Shown: positions 8,433 through 17,372, numbered from the stretch's first letter. The stretch is DNA of 64,000 nucleotides from Halobaculum limi (GCF_029490015.1 NZ_CP120468.1:1736001-1800000), one strand, 5' to 3'. The notes: a model not told the origin generated them from the letters alone. Translations and numbers: made by a program.

Positions 8433-8587
8433 ACGCGATCTGATGCCGATTTTGTATAGCGATATACGATTTACGTGGACGATCTGAACCAGCAGAAATT
8501 GTAGGAAATCTATCTTTATCGACGCGCCGAACTCCAGAATTACGGAAATTCGGCGGACTCACGGCAGTCGTCCGCCCGGGACCCGGC
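8433..8587. other. AT-rich convergent intergenic region with small inverted repeats
   Basis: 155 bases between two converging genes, clearly AT-richer than the flanks. It contains gtata-gcga-tatac at 8454-8467 and a ccgaa/ttcgg pair enclosing an agaattacggaaatt core near 8528-8552. It holds no gene. The hairpins could end transcription of both genes; the composition also fits the edge of inserted DNA. Confidence 0.45.
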
Positions 8588-9649
8588 CTACGCGAACAGC
8601 GAGTAGATGTGCCGTTCGTACGTCTCGCGGACGTTGTCGCCCCAGTTGTGGGTGTAGGTGTCGATGATGTCGTCGGCGACGTCCCCACGGAGGTACTTCA
8701 CGACGCCGCGGTCGCCGGTGCGGTCGCGGAGATGCGTCGTGAAGAAGTGTCGGAAGTAGTGGGGCGTGACGTTCGCCGACGCGCCCGCACCCTGTTCGTA
8801 CCACCCGGCCTCCCTCGCGTGGTCGCGAACGATCCGACCTACCTGTTCGGGCGTCACTCGCTCACCCCACCCGCTTCCCGTCCCGACGAACAGCGGATCG
8901 GCGGGCGAGGCGGCGTCGGGGCGGATCGCGAGCCACCACAGCAGCGTCTCCGCGAGTTCGTCGTCGACGGGGACGACGGTTCCGCGCTTGCGCTTGTTGG
9001 ATGCGGTGCGCTCCTCGCCGTTGTACACGTGGCCGACGGCGGGCTCGCTCGTAACGTACAGCGAGTTCGCACGCCCGTCCAACTGCGCGCGCGTGCCGAG
9101 GTCGTACCCGTCGACCGACTGCGCAAGCGAGAGGTCCCGTAGGTCGAGGTTACACAGTTCGCCCACGCGCATCCCGGTCTTGAGCAGGGTGACGACGAGC
9201 GCCCGTTCGAGCGGATGCGCGATGTCGTCGATGAACGACCGCATCGCGGGCACGGATATCTCACGTCTGGTCGGGTCAGTGTCGATGCGCTCGTCGAGTT
9301 CCTCCATCACCAACGCCATCGGATTCGCGTCGAAGGCGCCTACCTGCGTCATGTACGCGTAGAAGCGATGGAGGTACGCAGCGTACGTTGCAGTGGTCGA
9401 ATCAGCCAGATCTGGGTCACGGCGGAGGGCGTGGACGAACGCCATACAGTCGCGGTGTGAGGCCCCACGCGGCGTCTCAGTCGTACCTCCGGGACCACGA
9501 GACGGGTCGGCGAGAAACGCCTCGAACCGTCGCAGTACCCGCCCGTACTCCGTCCGCGTGCGCTGGCTCTTCCCGTGCATCTCCATATCGTCGAGGAAGT
9601 AGCCGACGGGGTCGTCACCCTCCTCGCCGGGACGGTCGACGGCGCTCAT
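8588..9649 (-). CDS. Tyrosine recombinase (XerC/D-like integrase)
   Basis: 353 residues. The N-terminal SAM-like DNA-binding domain covers about residues 10-115 and the catalytic domain 130-350. All catalytic residues are visible: Arg161 in TGMRVGEL, Lys around 219-222 in SNKRKRG, His297 and Arg300 in HYFRHFF, His334 in YTHNW and the nucleophile Tyr344 in RETYERH. It should be an active recombinase. It overlaps the preceding ribbon-helix-helix gene by 4 bases (ATGA), so the two are translated together. It may belong to a chromosomal recombinase pair or a small integrated element; I see no clear attachment sites. Confidence 0.9.
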   Translation of the reverse strand: MSAVDRPGEEGDDPVGYFLDDMEMHGKSQRTRTEYGRVLRRFEAFLADPSRGPGGTTETPRGASHRDCMAFVHALRRDPDLADSTTATYAAYLHRFYAYMTQVGAFDANPMALVMEELDERIDTDPTRREISVPAMRSFIDDIAHPLERALVVTLLKTGMRVGELCNLDLRDLSLAQSVDGYDLGTRAQLDGRANSLYVTSEPAVGHVYNGEERTASNKRKRGTVVPVDDELAETLLWWLAIRPDAASPADPLFVGTGSGWGERVTPEQVGRIVRDHAREAGWYEQGAGASANVTPHYFRHFFTTHLRDRTGDRGVVKYLRGDVADDIIDTYTHNWGDNVRETYERHIYSLFA

Positions 9650-10107
9650 CGCTCCACCAGTGTGTACCCACCCTCCCGGCCGCTGTAGCGAACGGCCCCG
9701 CGCGACTGGAGGTCACCCATCGTCTCGTCGACACGTTCCTCGATGTCGCCGGCGACCGCCTCGACCAGTTCGTCGAACGACAGAACGTCCCGTCGATCGA
9801 GGGCTTCGAGGAGGCGTGTTTCGAGGTCGTTACCCCTGGGGTCTGTGGGGGGAGAAGCACCCTCCTCAGATGCAGAGTTTGTTGCCGGTTCGTGCTCGGT
9901 CGAGGGTGAATCGGCGTCGACGCCCTTCGGGTCGCCGAACGCATCGGCGATGCCGAGGTCACGGCGGCCCGCCTGGACCATCGTCCGAACGAACTCCGAC
10001 TGCGACATATCCAGTCGGTCGGCTTCCTCGACCCACGCCTGCTTCTGGTACGCCGGAAGCCGAACCGTGACGGCGACCCGGTCGGTGTCCGCGTCCGCCT
10101 GGCTCAT
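9646..10107 (-). CDS. Ribbon-helix-helix protein with C-terminal helical domain (DUF5805-like)
   Basis: 153 residues from ATG 10107. Residues 9-45 (RVAVTVRLPAYQKQAWVEEA followed by DMSQSEFVRTMV) form a ribbon-helix-helix DNA-binding domain. A Pro/Ser/Glu-rich linker separates it from a C-terminal winged-helix-like part (LLEALDRRDVLSFDELVEAV through SGREGGYTLVER). From memory this matches the haloarchaeal DUF5805 family found beside XerC/D-like genes. Its 4-base overlap with the recombinase suggests it regulates the operon or acts as an accessory factor placing the recombinase on DNA. Inverted repeats upstream are candidate binding sites. Confidence 0.8.
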   Translation of the reverse strand: MSQADADTDRVAVTVRLPAYQKQAWVEEADRLDMSQSEFVRTMVQAGRRDLGIADAFGDPKGVDADSPSTEHEPATNSASEEGASPPTDPRGNDLETRLLEALDRRDVLSFDELVEAVAGDIEERVDETMGDLQSRGAVRYSGREGGYTLVER

Positions 10108-10150
10108 ACCCGCACCTCTGTGGCCCAGCACATCAATCTGGTGCATATCT

Positions 10151-10164
10151 GTGTCCTAAGACAC
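10151..10164. promoter_or_regulatory. Inverted repeat upstream of the RHH-recombinase operon
   Basis: gtgtc-ctaa-gacac, 5-bp arms around a 4-base centre, lies 44-57 bases before the RHH start codon. Symmetric sites of this size suit dimeric ribbon-helix-helix repressors, so it is a candidate autoregulatory operator. Confidence 0.4.
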
Positions 10165-10190
10165 TAATTCTGTAGGGTGCATCGAATTTG

Positions 10191-10234
10191 AATATGGACT
10201 AAACAGCCATTTGATGGCTTCAGATGTCCATATT
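10191..10234. repeat. Nested inverted repeat (two-level palindrome)
   Basis: Outer arms aatatggac (10191-10199) and gtccatatt (10226-10234) are exact 9-bp complements. Inside them agccat (10205-10210) and atggct (10214-10219) form a second exact stem with a 3-base loop. The 44-base element sits in AT-rich DNA upstream of the RHH-recombinase operon. It could be an operator, a recombination site or the end of a lost element. Confidence 0.55.
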
Positions 10235-10886
10235 GTCGGTTTACTTCCAGTATCTCGCCCTTCGAATTTTGAAGCAAAAAACAGTCTTAGTAATTCTCTC
10301 TGGACGCGGATCGCCCTGTCCAGTAGTCACGAACTGGCGGAGCGTCTCAGGTTGCCGGGCGGCCGGAGGCAGGTTCTGCAGACCTCGGCGTAGAGAACGA
10401 ACTCGATCTATCGGGGTGGGACTGCCGAGCGCACCCCGGCTGTGGGGAACCCGTCCCCGGGAGCAGTTCGAATAGAGGGCTATCAGGTGAGCGTCTTGGG
10501 TGATATGTATGTCTCCCGGGCCGGTCCTCTCAATTCGGCTCTCTGTTTGCTTTCTTCGAGGGCGATGGTCGGCACTGACGACGGCCCGCCCGCCGCGCCG
10601 GTCGTCCGGTTCAGCTGCCAACCCCACTACCATCGGGACCGTCACCTCGGACGGATCGGTCGCACTCGTCAGGTCGCGTAGTGATAATCGCGGTCAGTTC
10701 CGCTCGTATCCCACTCCGCGTGAGTGCGTACGATTCCGACCGAAGTGGAGCGCGTGGTCCGACGGAACAGTGACCGTGGATACACGGCCGAACCGGATCA
10801 AGTAAACTGCATATCGCGATACGCAAGCGCCGGGTCGTTGGTGCTAACGTTCGCCTCGGGATGGGCTGTGTCCGATGCGATTCTCG
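10235..10886. other. Non-coding stretch downstream of the nested palindrome
   Basis: About 650 bases. The first 80 are AT-rich and repeat a short motif (tcgaatttgaa near 10183 and tcgaattttgaa near 10262). The open frames here encode Arg- and Pro-rich sequences unlike halophilic proteins and have no promoter or ribosome-site support. I see no gene; a decayed accessory region is the simplest reading. Confidence 0.4.
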
Positions 10887-11024
10887 TCACTTCCGAGCAG
10901 TGAGCGGCGCTCGCGCTGGGTCCGTGTCGCCCGCGAGATCTGACGCTCGCCGACCGGCGGCGACGCCGAAGAACAGTCCGAGGTTCACCAGCGGGATCGA
11001 GAATATCTCGACCGATTGGGTCAC
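10887..11024 (-). CDS. Possible small membrane protein or C-terminal gene remnant
   Basis: A 45-codon frame from GTG 11024 to TGA 10887 in the same frame as, and 15 bases after, the aldolase stop codon. It encodes one hydrophobic segment (SIPLVNLGLFFGVAAGRR) followed by an acidic/basic tail. The hydrophobic run ending in Arg-Arg looks like the last membrane helix of a transporter, so this may be the remnant of a longer gene rather than a real small protein. No ribosome site is evident. Confidence 0.3.
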   Translation of the reverse strand: MTQSVEIFSIPLVNLGLFFGVAAGRRASDLAGDTDPARAPLTARK

Positions 11025-11039
11025 AGGGCAGCGGTCAAA

Positions 11040-11834
11040 TCACGCTCCACCGTGGTCGTACGCGTCGAACCAGTCGGTAACGGTCTGTTCGAGCGCCCCG
11101 GTCGTGCTTCCGAGGTTCAGTATCTGGTATCCGTTCGCCGCTTTGTCGTTGACGTCGTCCATCCCGAATCCGAGCCCGCCGACGGGAACTCCCGCGTCGA
11201 CGGCCTTCGACCGAATCGTCTCGACGGCTTCCTGCACGGTCGGATGATCGATTTCACCCGGGTGGCCGAGCGACACCGAGAGATCGAACGGGCCGATGAA
11301 GACGAACCCCAGTTCCGGAACGGCGAGGATGTCGTCTAGGCGCTCGATGGCCGCCTCGGTCTCGACGGTCACGCCGACGAGAGTTGTGCTGTCCTCGGTC
11401 GCGACGTACTCGTCCGTGAGCCCCCAGCGAGACGCCCGCGGCGAGGCGAGCCCCCTGTCACCGGAGTCACCGTCGTATCGGAACCGTGCGGACCGAACCG
11501 CATCGCGGACGTCGGCGGCGGCCTCCACGCGGGGGAGGAACACGTTTCTCACCCCGAGATCCAGCGCCTTTCGGACGAGCGTCGGATCCGTGTCCGGCAG
11601 TCGAACGAGCAACGATATCCCCGTCCGTTCGGCCGCACGGAGCAGGTGTTCGATCCGGGTTGCGTCCCACGGATCCGGTCCGCCGTGTTCGAGGTCTACC
11701 CAGACGAAATCCACGCCGAGTTCGCCGTAGAACTCCACGAGTGTCGGACTGTACGTGTTGTCGAGGACCCCGAGTGCGACCCGTCCGCCGTCCAAGGTCG
11801 CTGCGAGATCATTGGCAGGCTGTGAAGGCTCCAT
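11040..11834 (-). CDS. HpcH/HpaI-family aldolase
   Basis: 264 residues from ATG 11834. The TIM-barrel fold of class II pyruvate aldolases is recognisable: VDFVWVDLEHGGPD near residue 40, LVRLPDTD with the catalytic Arg near 78, then the metal-binding Glu in GVTVETEAAIERL and Asp in FIGPFDLSVSLG. Such enzymes reversibly cleave 4-hydroxy-2-oxo acids to pyruvate or related products and an aldehyde. The in-frame region upstream to 12032 is Arg-rich and not conserved-looking, so the short form is preferred. It stands alone on this strand; no pathway partner is adjacent. Confidence 0.88.
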   Translation of the reverse strand: MEPSQPANDLAATLDGGRVALGVLDNTYSPTLVEFYGELGVDFVWVDLEHGGPDPWDATRIEHLLRAAERTGISLLVRLPDTDPTLVRKALDLGVRNVFLPRVEAAADVRDAVRSARFRYDGDSGDRGLASPRASRWGLTDEYVATEDSTTLVGVTVETEAAIERLDDILAVPELGFVFIGPFDLSVSLGHPGEIDHPTVQEAVETIRSKAVDAGVPVGGLGFGMDDVNDKAANGYQILNLGSTTGALEQTVTDWFDAYDHGGA

Positions 11835-12166
11835 ACTCTGTCGTGAGGAGGAATACTCTCGGTGCGTCGTCGGCAGTCGCGACCCGGGCTTCGGCGACAT
11901 CCGCCGTTCGCACGTCGGCTCGGACCACTCCACGTGCCTCGTTCGACCCGTCGGTGACCCCCCGCGTCGGTTGTCGACGGTGGTATTCGAACGTTCTGAC
12001 AGAACGCTCTGTTTGGTATTCTCCGTACGCACGGAATTCTCCGCAGTCGAGCAAAAGTGCGCTGTCGCTTCCCACTGCGTGCAGATGTGCGTGTTCGAGA
12101 GACAAGCGGTGTCCTGACGACTGTCGAGGGCCGCTGATCGGACGGTGTTGCCGCCGCCGCCCGATA

Positions 12167-12196
12167 ACTCGGTGTAGACCTGGCGTACTCGGTGTA
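12167..12196 (+). repeat. Tandem 10-bp repeat with 20-bp period
   Basis: Two exact copies of actcggtgta begin 20 bases apart, two helical turns, as expected for sites on one face of DNA. They are 130-160 bases before the ferritin-like gene. A regulator binding site is possible; chance is not excluded. Confidence 0.35.
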
Positions 12197-12283
12197 TGGT
12201 TGCCGTTCGACACGCCAGTTCTCGGGCCCGAAACGTACGATCGGGCTACGTCCACGACCGGGCTGAGTAACAAAGGGTCGGTG

Positions 12284-12297
12284 CCCGGACGTCCGGG
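12284..12297. promoter_or_regulatory. Perfect 14-bp palindrome before the ferritin-like gene
   Basis: cccggacgtccggg is its own reverse complement and ends 28 bases before the ATG at 12326, where the core promoter or transcript start should be. It fits a dimeric repressor site overlapping the promoter. Confidence 0.4.
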
Positions 12298-12325
12298 TTG
12301 TCGGGATTCTCCGACACGTAACACA

Positions 12326-13153
12326 ATGACGACACACGACCGAACACCGGATGAGCGACAGGACGGTATCGAGGCGGCAGACAACGGCGACGACGGCGGT
12401 TCCCGACGGCGGTTTCTCAGTCACTCGGCGATAGCCGGCGGCGCGCTGTTGACGCTCGGCAGCGGCGTCGGCCTCTCGATGGCACAGGAGGACGGCGAAG
12501 ACTCCGAGGAGGGAACCGACGTGGACGTGCTGAACTACGCGCTCACGCTCGAGCACCTGGAGAACGCGTTCTACCGGGAGGCGCTCGACACTTTCGACGC
12601 GTCGGACTTCGCCGAGTCGGATGCGACGCCCGTCTCTGACGAGGAGGAAGCGGACGCGTTGTACGCGAACCTGCAGACGATCGGCGACCACGAGGCAGCC
12701 CACGTCGACGTGCTCACGCAGACAGTCGAAGAGCTCGGTGGGACCCCGGTCGAGGAGGCGGAGTACGACTTCGGCCTGGACGACGTCTCCGCGTTCCTCT
12801 CGCTCGCGTCGACGCTCGAGAACACGGGTGTCGCCGCGTACGCAGGCGCGGCGCCCGCGATCGAGAGCCCAGAACTTCTACAGACGGCGCTCGGCGTCCA
12901 CAGCGTCGAGGCCCGACACGCGGCCGTCGTGGCCGCTGCGGGCGGTAGTGACCCGTACCCGAACGTGGTCGACGAACCGGCGTCCCAGTCGGAGGTGCTC
13001 GAAGCTGTCGGCCCGCTCATCGTCACCGACTCCGGTGACGAGGATGGAGACGACGGAGACGAGGAAGGCGAAGGGGGCGGTACTGACGGCGACGGCGAGG
13101 ACGGCTCACCGACCGAAGCCCCGACCGGTACGCCGGGCGAGGAAGACTCCTAA
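12326..13153 (+). CDS. Tat-exported ferritin-like domain protein
   Basis: 275 residues. Twin-arginine signal SRRRFLSHSAIAGGALLTLG at about residues 26-46 follows an unusually long acidic N-region. The mature part (residues 62-215) matches the ferritin-like fold of the Ferritin_2 type: VLNYALTLEHLENAFYREAL, GDHEAAHVDVLTQTVEELGG and SVEARHAAVVAAAG supply Glu and His residues placed like a carboxylate-bridged di-iron site. The last 45 residues are an acidic Gly/Asp/Glu/Thr tail. Exported haloarchaeal relatives are common but their activity is not known; desiccation-related proteins share the fold. Confidence 0.85.
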   Translation: MTTHDRTPDERQDGIEAADNGDDGGSRRRFLSHSAIAGGALLTLGSGVGLSMAQEDGEDSEEGTDVDVLNYALTLEHLENAFYREALDTFDASDFAESDATPVSDEEEADALYANLQTIGDHEAAHVDVLTQTVEELGGTPVEEAEYDFGLDDVSAFLSLASTLENTGVAAYAGAAPAIESPELLQTALGVHSVEARHAAVVAAAGGSDPYPNVVDEPASQSEVLEAVGPLIVTDSGDEDGDDGDEEGEGGGTDGDGEDGSPTEAPTGTPGEEDS

Positions 13154-13435
13154 TCGGACAGGAGCCCTCGCTGGCTGGGCGTTCCACGGGGCCGGTCGGT
13201 CTGTCGCCGTTGATCGTCGGACGTGCCGAGAGCGGCCCTGTGGTCACTCGGTTGCCGGAACGTCCGGCGGCGCAGCGAGGGGCAGCCGACAGCCGGCAGT
13301 ACCTAGGGTTTGCTGAGTACGGAGCAGTCAGGTGTGGAGCCGGCTGACTTCGGCGAGATGAAGCCCAGAGGCGATACTACTGGGACGAACCGAGTCGAGC
13401 GCCCCCGAATCGAGTTGGAAATCGGACGACGCCGG

Positions 13436-14830
13436 TCAGTCGTCGCCGTACCGTTCGTCGATGACCGCCGTGGGGGCGTCGTACTCCTCGGTGTGGCGGA
13501 CGCAGGCGCTGATCCGGCCGTCGGCGTCGACGACGTGCGCCTCCGGGCGTTCGCGGTTACACACAGACCCGAATGCCTCGCGCAACACGGCGGCCGCTTC
13601 TTCGTCCTCGCCCTTGCGGGCGAACTGGACGGCGTCTTCGACGGCGGTTCGCGCCTCCGACGAGAGCATCCCATCGTCGGTGGCTTCCGCTCCCGGTTCG
13701 ACGTCGAATAGGTCGGCGACGACCTCGTCGATGTCGTTCGCGTCGGTTGCGAGGCCGAGGCTCCGCTTCAGGCGTTCGGTGAGGCCGGTTTCGGCGTTCG
13801 CACGCTCGCGGAAGACGGTCGCTAGGTCGTCAATTCGTTCCCACGCCTCTGTCGACAGTTCGTCGAACTCGGCGGGCCGCACCTTCGCGGGACACCGCGT
13901 CGAGAAGCGGCACCCCTGCGGCGGGTCGCGGGGGGATGGCGGTGTTCCGCGAAGCGTCACGCGGTCACGCTCCGTGCCCGTGTGGCTCCCCGGAATCGCC
14001 GACAGGAGTGAGACCGTGTACGGGTGTGCCGGGTCGGTGTACACCGCCTCGGTGTCGCCGAGTTCGACGATGTCGCCGAGGTACATCACGGCGACGCGGT
14101 CGGCGATGTGGCGCACCACGCTGAGGTCGTGTGCGATGAACAGGTAGGTCAAGCCGAGTTCGTCTTGCAGGTCCTCGAGCAGGTTGATCACCCGCGCCTG
14201 GACGCTCACGTCGAGCGCAGAGACGGGTTCGTCGAGGACGATGAACTCCGGTTCCAGCGCGAGCGCACGTGCGATGCCGACGCGCTGGCGCTGGCCGCCC
14301 GAGAACTGGTGCGGGTAGCGGTAGTAGTGCTCCTCGTTGAGGCCGACCAGGTCGATGAGTTCAAACACGCGCTCGCGGCGCTCGTCGGCCGTCCCCCAGT
14401 CGTGAGCGTCGAGCGGTTCCCGGATGATCTCACCGATGGTCATCCGGTCGTTGAGGCTCGCCTCCGGGTCCTGAAACACCATCTGGGCGTCGCGCTGCCA
14501 CTCGCGGAGTTCCTTCCCCGAGAGACTCGCCACCTCGCGGCCGTCGGAGACGACTTCGCCGCCGGTCGCGTCCTCCAGACCGAGGATGGTCCGCCCGAGC
14601 GTCGTCTTCCCGCACCCCGACTCCCCGACGAGGCCGAGCGTCTCCCCCGCCCGGATGTCGAAGGAGACGCCGTCGACGGCTTTCACCGCGTCGTCACCGA
14701 TGAAGCCGTCGTCGTCGTAGTACTTCTCGAGGTCGCGGACCTTCACCAGCGGGTCGCCCGCATCGCGGTGCTCCGGCCCGGCCGCGGCGTCGGCGGCCGT
14801 CTGGTTGGCGGAGTCGTCGCTGCGACTCAT
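13436..14830 (-). CDS. Oligopeptide-type ABC transporter ATP-binding protein (DppF/OppF-like)
   Basis: 464 residues, longer than the usual 320-350. Walker A is GESGCGKTT, the signature [15 protein letters not shown], Walker [13 protein letters not shown]. The C-terminal oligopeptide/dipeptide extension has the Cys pattern CRFSTRCP and, after an insertion of about 110 mostly acidic helical residues, [11 protein letters not shown] and ACVRH. Those four cysteines bind an iron-sulfur cluster in some bacterial relatives. The start overlaps the stop of the upstream ATPase gene by 4 bases. With that protein it powers the importer encoded from 20661 down to 13436. Confidence 0.9.
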   Translation of the reverse strand: MSRSDDSANQTAADAAAGPEHRDAGDPLVKVRDLEKYYDDDGFIGDDAVKAVDGVSFDIRAGETLGLVGESGCGKTTLGRTILGLEDATGGEVVSDGREVASLSGKELREWQRDAQMVFQDPEASLNDRMTIGEIIREPLDAHDWGTADERRERVFELIDLVGLNEEHYYRYPHQFSGGQRQRVGIARALALEPEFIVLDEPVSALDVSVQARVINLLEDLQDELGLTYLFIAHDLSVVRHIADRVAVMYLGDIVELGDTEAVYTDPAHPYTVSLLSAIPGSHTGTERDRVTLRGTPPSPRDPPQGCRFSTRCPAKVRPAEFDELSTEAWERIDDLATVFRERANAETGLTERLKRSLGLATDANDIDEVVADLFDVEPGAEATDDGMLSSEARTAVEDAVQFARKGEDEEAAAVLREAFGSVCNRERPEAHVVDADGRISACVRHTEEYDAPTAVIDERYGDD

Positions 14831-15912
14831 CGCGGGTCACCTCCGTCGGCCGCGGTGTTCGGCTCTAGTGTGGGCTCACTCTCTACCCCCGGTTGTGCGA
14901 ACTCGTCACCGAGGTCGCGGTCGTACCCATCCTCGTGGAGGAGACACGAAGCGGCGTGGTCGGGACCGACCTGGATCGGCTCTGGGTGGACCCGATCGCA
15001 GGCGTCGAACGCTGCCGGGCAGCGGTCGGCAAACCGACACGACCCAGGCTCTCCGGTGGGTGTGGGGACTTCTCCGCCGATGGTCGGCAGGCGATCGCCC
15101 GACACCGTCCGCCCCGGAATCGACGCGAGTAGGCCTCTGGTGTACGGGTGCTGTGGTGAGGCGAACAGGTCGTCGACCGGCGCAGACTCGACGACCTCGC
15201 CCGCGTACATCACGTTCACGCGGTCGGCCGTCTCCTCGATGACGCCCATATCGTGCGTGATGAACACGATTGCGAGGTCTTCCTCGGCCTGCAGGTCGTC
15301 GAGGAGTTCGAGAATCTGCGCTTGGATGGTCACGTCGAGCGCCGTCGTCGGTTCGTCACACACCAGCAAGTCGGGGTCACACGCCAGCGCGACGGCGATG
15401 ACCGCCCGCTGTTTCATCCCGCCCGAGAACTGGTGTGGATACTCCCCGAGTCGACGGCGCGCGTCCGGGATACCGACCGATTCGAGCAGTCTGACGGCCT
15501 CCTCGCGTGCCGCTTGGCCGCGCAGGTCTTGGTGGATCCGGAGCGTCTCGCGGATCTGGTTCCCGACGGTGTACACCGGGTTCAGCGAGTTGCTCGGGTC
15601 CTGAAACACGATCGAGAGGTCGCCGCGGTGGTCGTCCCAGTTGTCGTTCGTGAGTTCGTCGCCTTGGAACCGGATCGACCCGGATTCGATCACGCCGGGG
15701 GAGTCTATCAGGCCGAGGACCGAGCGAGCCGTGACGGACTTGCCCGACCCCGACTCGCCGACGATACCGAGCGTCTCACCCTCGTCGACAGCAAAGGAGA
15801 CGCCGTCAACCGCGTGGATCGTCTCTTTGTCCGTGTGGAAGACGGTCGTGAGATCTTCGACCTCCAGTAGCGCGTCGCTCTCGCCGTCAGCGTGGGCACC
15901 ACGTCCGCTCAT
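14827..15912 (-). CDS. Oligopeptide-type ABC transporter ATP-binding protein (DppD/OppD-like)
   Basis: 361 residues. Walker [10 protein letters not shown], signature [15 protein letters not shown], Walker [13 protein letters not shown], and the C-terminal extension [15 protein letters not shown] before ASCLLHEDG, again with four cysteines. The MKQR signature marks the D-type subunit. It overlaps the permease stop by one base upstream and the second ATPase start by four bases downstream, so the operon is translationally coupled. Confidence 0.92.
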   Translation of the reverse strand: MSGRGAHADGESDALLEVEDLTTVFHTDKETIHAVDGVSFAVDEGETLGIVGESGSGKSVTARSVLGLIDSPGVIESGSIRFQGDELTNDNWDDHRGDLSIVFQDPSNSLNPVYTVGNQIRETLRIHQDLRGQAAREEAVRLLESVGIPDARRRLGEYPHQFSGGMKQRAVIAVALACDPDLLVCDEPTTALDVTIQAQILELLDDLQAEEDLAIVFITHDMGVIEETADRVNVMYAGEVVESAPVDDLFASPQHPYTRGLLASIPGRTVSGDRLPTIGGEVPTPTGEPGSCRFADRCPAAFDACDRVHPEPIQVGPDHAASCLLHEDGYDRDLGDEFAQPGVESEPTLEPNTAADGGDPR

Positions 15913-17366
15913 CAGGCACCACCTCCGCGACCGCTGGCACCGCCCTGGTCTTCGGCGTCGGACTCCGGATCGATGGCGTCACGGACGCCGTCTCCGAGGG
16001 CGTTGAACCCCGTCACGACGAGCGTGATGAGGATCCCCGGGATGAGCGAGATGTGCCAGGAGGCGGTCGTCACGTACTCCTGTCCGGCGTTCACCGCCCG
16101 GCCCCATTCGGGGGTCGGCGGGTTCACGCCGAGGCCGAGGAACGAGAGGCCGGCGATGGCGATGATCGCACCACCGAGTGTCATCGACCCGTACACGAGC
16201 ACGTAGCCGGTGATGTACGGGAGCATGTGCTTGCGCATAATCATCCCCGGCGTCTGCCCGAACGACTTCGCGGCGTCGACCCACTCCCGATTCGACACCT
16301 GGAGTGCGGGCCCGCGGAAGGAGCGCCACATCGCTGGCCACCCGGTCGCCGCGAAGATGAGCGCGAGGACGAACGCCCCCGAGTATATCTTCCCGATCCA
16401 CGTCCCCGAGAGGATGACAGACAGCATAATCAACAGGAGCAACTGCGGCATCCCCATCACGGCGTCGGAGACCAACACCGCGCCGAGGTCGACTTTCCCC
16501 TGGTAGTACGCCGTCAGCAACGCGAGGACGATGGCGATAGACACCGACAGTCCCACCGAGACGAGGCCGATGACGAGCGAGATGCGCGACCCGTGGGCGA
16601 TGAAGGTAAACAAGTCCTTGCCGCTCGGGAGCGTCCCGAACGGGTGGATGCGGCCGTAGTCGTCGTACTGCATCGGGCCGACGTTCTCTTGGGGCGTCCC
16701 CTGAGACTGCGAGCCGAGGTTGGCCTGCCCGACAGTGACGGTGTCGGTCCCGCCGCCCGTCCAGTAGGTGACCTCGTGTTGGTAGGGGTTCTCCAGGTTC
16801 GCGGCCGTCGTGGTCGGACTCAGCGCCGGCGCGAACAGCACCATCACGAGGAACATCGCGACGACGGCGACGCCGAACAGCCCCCAACTGTGTCCGCGGA
16901 ATCGGTCGACCACGTCGTCGCGGGGCGTCCAGTCGGCGATCCGGTAGTGGGTCCGGTAGCGGTCGTAGCCGACCCACAGCCACCCCAACGCGGCGAACGA
17001 GTAGGCGTAGATGAGCGCTGCCCGCAGCAGCCACGCGATGTCCGGTGACAAGCCGAGGAACGTCCCGACGTAGCTACTCCCGTTCCAGTACCCTTGGTTG
17101 GGGATCGTCTCGCGCGACAGGAGAGTCGGGAGGCCCTCGACGGCGCGTTCGAGCGCCAGGATGCCTTCAGGCACGGCGACGCCTGGAAGCGCGGACACCG
17201 CGTCGGCCAGCAGCGACGTGAGGAACTGCGCGACCGCTCCGGCCTGGAGCGCGAACAGCACCGCGGCGACGCCCAGCCACACCGCGGCCGGGCGCGGGTT
17301 CGTCGCGAGTCGTTCTCGAAGCGGTGCCGCCTCTGCCGTCGTGAACGTGTTCGTTGGTGTCGCCAT
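15912..17366 (-). CDS. ABC transporter permease (DppC/OppC-like), long form
   Basis: 484 residues against about 300 in bacterial DppC. The extra N-terminal 170 residues contain two or three added membrane helices (around AAVLFALQAGAVAQFLTSLL and LRAALIYAYSFAALGWLWVG). A large extracytoplasmic loop follows the next helix (residues about 195-260). The C-terminal core has the permease coupling motif (EWVDAAKSFGQTPGMIMRKH, the EAA loop) that contacts the ATPases. Six bases separate it from the upstream permease gene. Confidence 0.9.
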   Translation of the reverse strand: MATPTNTFTTAEAAPLRERLATNPRPAAVWLGVAAVLFALQAGAVAQFLTSLLADAVSALPGVAVPEGILALERAVEGLPTLLSRETIPNQGYWNGSSYVGTFLGLSPDIAWLLRAALIYAYSFAALGWLWVGYDRYRTHYRIADWTPRDDVVDRFRGHSWGLFGVAVVAMFLVMVLFAPALSPTTTAANLENPYQHEVTYWTGGGTDTVTVGQANLGSQSQGTPQENVGPMQYDDYGRIHPFGTLPSGKDLFTFIAHGSRISLVIGLVSVGLSVSIAIVLALLTAYYQGKVDLGAVLVSDAVMGMPQLLLLIMLSVILSGTWIGKIYSGAFVLALIFAATGWPAMWRSFRGPALQVSNREWVDAAKSFGQTPGMIMRKHMLPYITGYVLVYGSMTLGGAIIAIAGLSFLGLGVNPPTPEWGRAVNAGQEYVTTASWHISLIPGILITLVVTGFNALGDGVRDAIDPESDAEDQGGASGRGGGA

Positions 17367-17372
17367 CGTGAA

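Larger units (their letters stand above)
11835..12325. other. Intergenic region between divergent genes with repeat elements
   Basis: 491 bases with no supported gene. It holds a tandem pair of actcggtgta (12167-12176 and 12187-12196), spaced exactly 20 bases apart, and a perfect 14-bp palindrome at 12284-12297. Both lie on the side of the ferritin-like gene and are listed separately. Confidence 0.5.

Noticed and set aside
8588-10107. Possible integrated virus or plasmid
   Set aside because: Only a regulator and recombinase are present; no replication, capsid or plasmid genes and no flanking tRNA or clear direct repeat.
10211-10475. Short overlapping frames after the nested palindrome
   Set aside because: Products rich in Arg, Pro and Cys, not acidic; no promoter or ribosome-site support.
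10300-10900. Possible CRISPR or tandem repeat array in the non-coding stretch
   Set aside because: No regularly spaced repeats were found; only isolated short motifs.
13154-13435. Search for a gene between the ferritin-like and DppF-like genes
   Set aside because: 282 bases hold no frame with halophilic composition; treated as a convergent spacer.
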